The notes under the pieces were generated by a model. That model did not search any database, was not told the origin of the DNA, and worked only from the letters and a program-made list of their open reading frames with translations. Shown piece by piece: positions 59,785 through 64,000 of a stretch of 64,000 bases of DNA. Source of the DNA: Pseudomonas sp. Bc-h (GTDB lineage Bacteria > Pseudomonadota > Gammaproteobacteria > Pseudomonadales > Pseudomonadaceae); contig NZ_MUIN01000013.1 in assembly GCF_002080045.1 (NCBI RefSeq), positions 728 to 64,727 on the forward strand, given 5' to 3'. The position numbers were made by a program, and so were the translations under genes. The first letter of the stretch is position 1. The number at the start of each line of letters is the position of its first letter.

Positions 59785-60729
59785 TCAGACGGAGAAGAAG
59801 TACCGGGTCATATGGAAGAAGATGGGCGCCGCAAAACACACGGAGTCCATGCGGTCCAGCATGCCGCCGTGACCCTTGATCATCGTTCCCCAGTCTTTGG
59901 CGCTGAGGCTGCGTTTGATCGCCGACATGACCAGGCCGCCGAGAAAGCCCATGACGACGATCACCAGCGACATCAGCAGTGACTCGACGAAGCTGAACGG
60001 TGTGATCCAGAACATGCATCCCCCGATCAGGGTGGCTGAGAGTCCACCACCGATCAGGCCTTCCACTGTTTTTGACGGGCTGACCCGCGGCGCGACCTTG
60101 TGCTTGCCGAACAGCTTGCCGAACACGTACTGCAAGACATCGCTGATCTGAACCACAAACACCAGGTAGAACAGCAGCAGGGCGTTCTGCCCTTCGAAAC
60201 CTTGCAGGTCCAGCAGCAGCAACGCCGGCGCGTGACTGATGCAGTAAACGCAGATCATCACCCCCCACTGGATTTTCGCCGAGCGCTCGAGAAAGGCGTC
60301 GGTGTCTCCGCTCAGTACCGCAATCGCGGGTAAGAGCAGGAAGGCGTACACCGGAATCAGCAGGGTGAACATTGAATACCAGTGGGTGCCGATCAACGTG
60401 TATTGCAGCGGGATCAGAATGAAAAAAGCCGAGAACAGTGCGTTATGGTCGCTGCGAGCAGTAGGCGCCAGGGTGATGAACTCGCGGAGCGCGAACAGCG
60501 AGATGAAACCGTACAGCACCACGGTCGCAGTACTGCCCAACAGTTGCGAAAGGAAGAGGATGATCAGCATCCCCCACCACGCATTGATGCGTTGTTGCAG
60601 GTTTTGCGCCGTCGCGATTGCACCCTCGCTTCGAGCGCGCCGCGCGACCAGCCATCCGGTGATCGAAGCGAAAGCCAGCAGGCCGCCCATCGCGCCAAAC
60701 AGCCACAGGAATTTCTGATCCAGACTCAT
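59785..60729 (-). CDS. Phosphatidate cytidylyltransferase-like protein (CdsA/YnbB-like)
   Basis: Membrane enzyme of 314 residues with about eight helices. It carries the CdsA signature SAIKRSLSAKDWG followed by GHGGMLDRMDS, expected to bind CTP and Mg. It would activate phosphatidic acid as CDP-diacylglycerol for the CDP-alcohol transferase-like protein encoded two genes upstream. It overlaps the acyltransferase gene by four bases. It resembles accessory YnbB rather than the housekeeping cdsA near lpx/bam genes. Confidence 0.87.
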   Translation of the reverse strand: MSLDQKFLWLFGAMGGLLAFASITGWLVARRARSEGAIATAQNLQQRINAWWGMLIILFLSQLLGSTATVVLYGFISLFALREFITLAPTARSDHNALFSAFFILIPLQYTLIGTHWYSMFTLLIPVYAFLLLPAIAVLSGDTDAFLERSAKIQWGVMICVYCISHAPALLLLDLQGFEGQNALLLFYLVFVVQISDVLQYVFGKLFGKHKVAPRVSPSKTVEGLIGGGLSATLIGGCMFWITPFSFVESLLMSLVIVVMGFLGGLVMSAIKRSLSAKDWGTMIKGHGGMLDRMDSVCFAAPIFFHMTRYFFSV

Positions 60730-61325
60730 TTCGATAGCCTCACAATCGCTTCACGGGCGCGTTGCAGGAACGCCTGTTTGTCTTCGCCCGCCTGGATGTT
60801 CAGAGGGTTGCCAATGCGGATCGTGCACAGAATCGGCAGCGGCACATGCTTGCCCTTGGGCATGGAGCGGTGGAGGTTTTCCAGGTAGATGGGCACCAGG
60901 TCGACGTCGGGGAAGCTTTGGTGAAGCCGATACAGGCCCGATTTGAATTCACCCGGCAACGGCCGCGTGGATCGAGTACCTTCCGGAAAGATGATGATCG
61001 AGTGGCCTGCACGCACCGCTTCGAACACAGGCTCCAGTGCATTTTGACCGGGAGCGGGGTGGCGTTCGATCAGCACTGCGTTGAGCACGTTTTGCGAGAT
61101 GTACGACAGGAACCGGTTCTTACCCCAGTAATCGGCTGCAGCGATCGGCTTGACGTCGCGCCGCGCCTCGGGCGGCAGCGCAGCGATGACCACCAGGGTG
61201 TCCATGTGGCTGGTGTGATTGGCGAAGTAGATTCGCTGGCGGGAAAGATCCGGCGGGCTTTCCCACCGTGCTGTGGCGCCGATCACAAAGCGGATCAGCG
61301 CGATCAGGCATTTACTGATCCACAT
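60726..61325 (-). CDS. 1-acyl-glycerol-3-phosphate acyltransferase-like (PlsC family)
   Basis: Acyltransferase of 199 residues. The catalytic NHTSHMD (H-x4-D) is near residue 36, and the phosphate-binding FPEGTRS is near 113. One N-terminal hydrophobic segment may anchor it. It would acylate lysophosphatidate to supply phosphatidate to the CdsA-like enzyme. It overlaps the upstream gene by 14 bp and the downstream one by four, so the three proteins should be co-translated. Confidence 0.88.
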   Translation of the reverse strand: MWISKCLIALIRFVIGATARWESPPDLSRQRIYFANHTSHMDTLVVIAALPPEARRDVKPIAAADYWGKNRFLSYISQNVLNAVLIERHPAPGQNALEPVFEAVRAGHSIIIFPEGTRSTRPLPGEFKSGLYRLHQSFPDVDLVPIYLENLHRSMPKGKHVPLPILCTIRIGNPLNIQAGEDKQAFLQRAREAIVRLSK

Positions 61326-61944
61326 GAGACGCCTCCTCGAGTTGCTTGCAGATGGCCAGCGTTCGTGTGACGCAGGTCAGGGTGGAGCCGGCCGCAATGA
61401 TCAGCAGCGCAACCAGCAACGCGTAATAGGTGCCGAACACACTGGTTTCCAAGGTGTTGACCAGTAGCCCGCTGGTCATCACGGCCATCCTGTGCTGCTT
61501 GGCCATCGGGCCCATGAAGTGTTGCGTCAAGCCCAGCGAACCGCCGAACACCCGGACATAGGCGGTGAGCGCTGCCGCCAGAGCGGCGAACCAGCCTAGC
61601 TCAGGGTGGTTGATGGCATAACCAAGGCCAACGATCAGCAGGCTGTCGGCCAGTCGGTCGGGGAATTCGTTGTAAAGGCTGCCGAAGGTGGATTTCTTGC
61701 CGCCTTCAACCGCGACCAGCCCGTCGAACAGGTTGCACAGCAGGCGCAGTTGAATGCCCAGCGCGCAGAGGAGGGAGCCCACAATGCCGGTGTCGATATT
61801 CAGCGCCAGAACGCCTGCGGCGGCAAAACCCAGGCTGGCGACGGAGATCTGATTGGGGGAGATGTTGCTGCGTGAAAGGGCTTCGGTGATGCGTCTTGCC
61901 CAGAGGGTCGAGCGGCTTTTGATGGGTCTTCTGTTGTCGTTCAT
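61312..61944 (-). CDS. CDP-alcohol phosphatidyltransferase-like protein with altered active site
   Basis: Membrane protein of 210 residues with six predicted helices. The CDP-OH transferase motif (D-x2-D-G-x2-A-R-x8-G-x3-D-x3-D) is present as NLFDGLVAVEGGKK then STFGSLYNEFPDRLAD. The first and third Asp are Asn and the Arg is Val, while the second and fourth Asp remain. Activity may be lost, or this may be a distinct subfamily (YnbA-like). It is first of the three-gene phospholipid module. Confidence 0.82.
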   Translation of the reverse strand: MNDNRRPIKSRSTLWARRITEALSRSNISPNQISVASLGFAAAGVLALNIDTGIVGSLLCALGIQLRLLCNLFDGLVAVEGGKKSTFGSLYNEFPDRLADSLLIVGLGYAINHPELGWFAALAAALTAYVRVFGGSLGLTQHFMGPMAKQHRMAVMTSGLLVNTLETSVFGTYYALLVALLIIAAGSTLTCVTRTLAICKQLEEASHVDQ

Positions 61945-62072
61945 TGAAACGCTCCATCCGGGTTCGACGTTGGAATTCGAAGGGGGGACAGTCTATTCCT
62001 GAAAAATCGGTTCGACTGTAGGGCGTTTCCCAAATGGGGTGACTGTGAATCGGATGAGTACGAGTCCAAGGG

Positions 62073-62166
62073 CTGTTATCACTTGGTCGAGTATCAGGAA
62101 GCAATGAGCCACCGACACGGCGTGGCCCATGCCGAGATCGTGATTGTCGAGGGGTTTGCGGGGTAG
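62073..62166 (+). pseudogene. Remnant of the DUF1330 gene 3' end
   Basis: These 94 bp match 59605-59698 at 90 positions with no gaps, including the TAG stop, in the same orientation. Upstream the similarity decays and no start remains. It lies on the far side of the phospholipid module from the intact gene. Confidence 0.85.
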
Positions 62167-62185
62167 GGTTTCGTCGGGCTCATAT

Positions 62186-62294
62186 GATCGTTCCCACGCT
62201 CCGCGTGGTCACGCAGTCCAGGATGCTCTGCGTCCACCGGGCGCCGACGCGGAGCGTCGAGGTCTGCATGCCCACGCGGAGCGTGGGAACGATC
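62186..62294. repeat. Long palindromic repeat, copy 5
   Basis: Ends GATCGTTCCCACGCTCCGCG and CGCGGAGCGTGGGAACGATC, exact inverse of each other; followed by a repeated AACGATCAGT. Confidence 0.86.
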
Positions 62295-62327
62295 AGTAAC
62301 GATCAGTAAAAAGCGGGCGCTGGAAAA

Positions 62328-62891
62328 TCACCGAATGAAATGAATCTTCCCGCTGTCGTCATTCCCCACATAAATCCCGTACACCCCGGCCTGGCGTTCG
62401 GTGATGTAGCGTTCCAGGATCTGGCGGATGGCGGGGTAGTAGATGCTGTCCCACGGGATGTCTTCGGGGGCGAAGAAGTGGCAGGCGAGGGTTTCCGGGC
62501 CGAACTGGTCGGTGACTTCCAGGGCGATGGCGCGGAACACGATGTACACCTCGCTGATCTGCGGCACGCTGAAGATCGAGTAGGGCGAGATGATCTCGGC
62601 GCGCACGCCGCTTTCTTCCCAGACTTCGCGCAGCGCCGCCTGCTCGGTGGTTTCGCCGGCTTCCATGAAACCCGCTGGAAGGGTCCATGTACCGGGACGG
62701 GGCGGGATGGCGCGCTGGCACAGCAGGTACTTGCCTTCGCGCTCGATGATGCAACCGGCGATGATCTTCGGGTTGATGTAATGGATGTACTGACACGCTC
62801 CGCACATCAGCCGCTCGTGGGTGTCTCCGTCGGGAGTGCGCTGAGCGAGGTCAGGGCTGCCACATTGCGGACAAAAGCGCGGAGCGGGCAT
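62328..62891 (-). CDS. NUDIX hydrolase with N-terminal zinc ribbon
   Basis: Protein of 187 residues. An N-terminal CPQCG...CGAC zinc ribbon (residues ~7-33) precedes a NUDIX domain whose box reads GFMEAGETTEQAALREVWEE then SG, matching G-x5-E-x7-REUXEEXGU. The substrate is likely a nucleoside diphosphate derivative; NudC-like NADH or flavin nucleotides are possible but unproven. It begins one base after the GntR stop, so the two genes share a transcript, which ties it loosely to the flavin-dependent regulon. Confidence 0.88.
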   Translation of the reverse strand: MPAPRFCPQCGSPDLAQRTPDGDTHERLMCGACQYIHYINPKIIAGCIIEREGKYLLCQRAIPPRPGTWTLPAGFMEAGETTEQAALREVWEESGVRAEIISPYSIFSVPQISEVYIVFRAIALEVTDQFGPETLACHFFAPEDIPWDSIYYPAIRQILERYITERQAGVYGIYVGNDDSGKIHFIR

Positions 62892-62892
62892 G

Positions 62893-63645
62893 TCAGCGTC
62901 CTATGCGCGGTTCCTTCAGAACCACGGGTTCGACGATGTCGCGCACCTTGGTGCCATCGTCCTGTTTGGATTTGAGGTAATCCAGCGCCACCTTGGCCGC
63001 GCTGCGCACGTGATCGACCGACGCCTGATGCGCGGCCAGCGGATCGCCGCTCTTGATTGCCGCGACGATCTTTTCCATTTCCGAATTGCTCGCCCCGCGA
63101 CGGTTTTCCTGGGAGACCGAGGTGGCGCGCAGATAGCTGATGCGCGCCTGCAACTGGCGCAATTGGGTGGCAGCGACATGGTTGCCCGAGCCTTCGAGCA
63201 GCACGTCGTAGAAGCTCTGCACCGAGTCCAGCACCTGTTGCAGCTCGCCTTCTTCCAGCGCCTTGGTGTTTTCGTTGAGGGCTTTTTCCAGGGCACGAAT
63301 GTCCTTGGCCTTGGCGCGCAGGGTGAACAGTTGCACGATCAACCCTTCAAGCACACAGCGCAGCTCGTAGATGTCGCAGGCGTCTTCCAGGGTGATGATC
63401 GCCACGCGAGGCCCCTTGGCGTCGGCGAATTCCACCAGACCTTCGGACTCCAGGTGGCGCAGGGCTTCGCGAACGGAAGTACGGCTGACACCCAGACGGT
63501 CGCACAGGTCGCGTTCGACCAGACGATCACCTGGCAGCAGTTGGAAATTCATGATCGCGCTGCGCAGTTTATCCAGCACGATTTCCCGCAGGGTGACGGG
63601 GTTGCGATTGACCTTGAAGCTGTCGTCGAGTGGCAGGCGTTTCAT
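62893..63645 (-). CDS. GntR-family regulator, FadR subfamily (FCD domain)
   Basis: Regulator of 250 residues. The winged helix includes GDRLVERDLCDRLGVSRTSV and REALRHLESEGLV (residues ~38-75). The rest is an all-helical FCD effector domain with ELRCVLEGLIVQL and a metal-type His late in the chain (DHVRSA). FadR-type proteins bind t.GTa.tAC.a dyads, matching the five TGGTATACC-type sites at 50207-59341, so it is the obvious candidate controller. A long hairpin occupies its leader (63664-63720). Confidence 0.9.
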   Translation of the reverse strand: MKRLPLDDSFKVNRNPVTLREIVLDKLRSAIMNFQLLPGDRLVERDLCDRLGVSRTSVREALRHLESEGLVEFADAKGPRVAIITLEDACDIYELRCVLEGLIVQLFTLRAKAKDIRALEKALNENTKALEEGELQQVLDSVQSFYDVLLEGSGNHVAATQLRQLQARISYLRATSVSQENRRGASNSEMEKIVAAIKSGDPLAAHQASVDHVRSAAKVALDYLKSKQDDGTKVRDIVEPVVLKEPRIGR

Positions 63646-63663
63646 GGAGTCCGCTCTGAAGAT

Positions 63664-63720
63664 GGCTGTCCGTGCGGTACAACGGCGCGATGATCGAATC
63701 CGCGATCATCCGGGACAGCC
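63664..63720. promoter_or_regulatory. Two-part hairpin in the gntR leader
   Basis: GGCTGTCC (63664-63671) pairs with GGACAGCC (63713-63720), and within it GATGATCG (63689-63696) pairs with CGATCATC (63703-63710). It lies 18-75 bp before the gntR start, between it and the upstream flavin reductase gene. No T-run follows. Confidence 0.5.
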
Positions 63721-63835
63721 AAGGGTGGTTAGGGGCCGTAGGGCCAAAACGTCGCGCAGTTTATCACGCTGCGTGCCGCCAACCATCAGGCCCATCGGTG
63801 AAGATGGGTCTGAATCGACTCTTTATCAACGAATA

Positions 63836-64000
63836 TCACACCAGAACCGGCAATGGTCCCAGCTTGCCCCGGTGATAGACCATCGGCGTGACCGGTACCT
63901 CGGGCAGAATCAGGTGTTTCACCGCGCCGACGATGATGGCGTGGTCGCCGCCGTCGTACTCGCGCCACAGCTCGCACTCGATGATCGCCGTGGCTTTCAT
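63836..64000 (-). CDS. NAD(P)H:flavin reductase, second copy (5' part beyond window)
   Basis: The minus strand reads, up to a TGA at 63838-63836, ATAIIECELWREYDGGDHAI, then IVGAVKHLILPEVPVTPMVY and HRGKLGPLPVLV. This is closely similar to the last ~54 residues of the reductase at 50254-50739, including WREY.GGDHAI. The N-terminus lies outside the window. It lies upstream of gntR on the same strand. It would be a paralogous supplier of reduced flavin; a further monooxygenase gene may follow outside the window. Confidence 0.88.
   Translation of the reverse strand: MKATAIIECELWREYDGGDHAIIVGAVKHLILPEVPVTPMVYHRGKLGPLPVLV

Overview
The window is a gene-dense stretch of a Pseudomonas chromosome. 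The evidence is the glgA-treZ-malQ-treY-DUF2934-glgX alpha-glucan/trehalose operon, the PtxS-controlled 2-ketogluconate (kgu) genes, and several families of palindromic intergenic repeats typical of the fluorescens/syringae lineages. The species call is inference. No rRNA, tRNA, CRISPR array, insertion sequence or prophage was seen. Most genes sit in tight operons with overlapping start and stop codons.

Layout. 1-2.6 kb: a LysR regulator divergent from a soluble chemoreceptor. 2.7-13.8 kb, minus strand: glycogen and trehalose metabolism. 14.4-23.3 kb: housekeeping genes (GNAT, a TerC/CBS membrane protein with a structured leader, pirin, an SF1 helicase with an unusual Gly-x3 repeat, DUF1652, a membrane chemoreceptor). 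23.4-28.7 kb: kguD-kguT-kguK-kguE-ptxS, with two perfect PtxS palindromes. 29.0-34.4 kb: an MFS carrier, a phosphatase-fold protein, the alkylation-repair pair alkA/ogt, a PEP-mutase-fold lyase and an IclR regulator.

34.5-48.8 kb holds a complete N-methylglutamate route for methylamine. It comprises gamma-glutamylmethylamide synthetase, three-subunit N-methylglutamate synthase, four-subunit N-methylglutamate dehydrogenase (sarcosine-oxidase type), FolD and PurU to pass the C1 unit through tetrahydrofolate to formate, an Amt-type transporter, and an XRE/cupin regulator. The synthetase gene has a near-consensus sigma-54 promoter, an NtrC-like dyad upstream, and two TTCC...GGAA palindromes at the expected transcription start. 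This suggests methylamine use as a nitrogen source.

49.1-64.0 kb is the least familiar region: a luciferase-like flavin monooxygenase, two flavin reductases (one cut by the window end), an NCS1 nucleobase-type permease, a PotABCD-like ABC importer, a RibBX-like riboflavin-synthesis protein, a DUF1330 protein, a NUDIX hydrolase and a FadR-type GntR regulator. Five upstream regions here carry the same GTATAC-centred operator. I read this as one GntR-controlled regulon for uptake and flavin-dependent oxidation of an unidentified, perhaps N-heterocyclic, compound that also boosts flavin supply. A three-gene phospholipid module (CdsA-like, PlsC-like, CDP-alcohol transferase-like) lies inside the region and is bracketed by a DUF1330 gene and a 94-bp remnant of that gene, as if inserted later.
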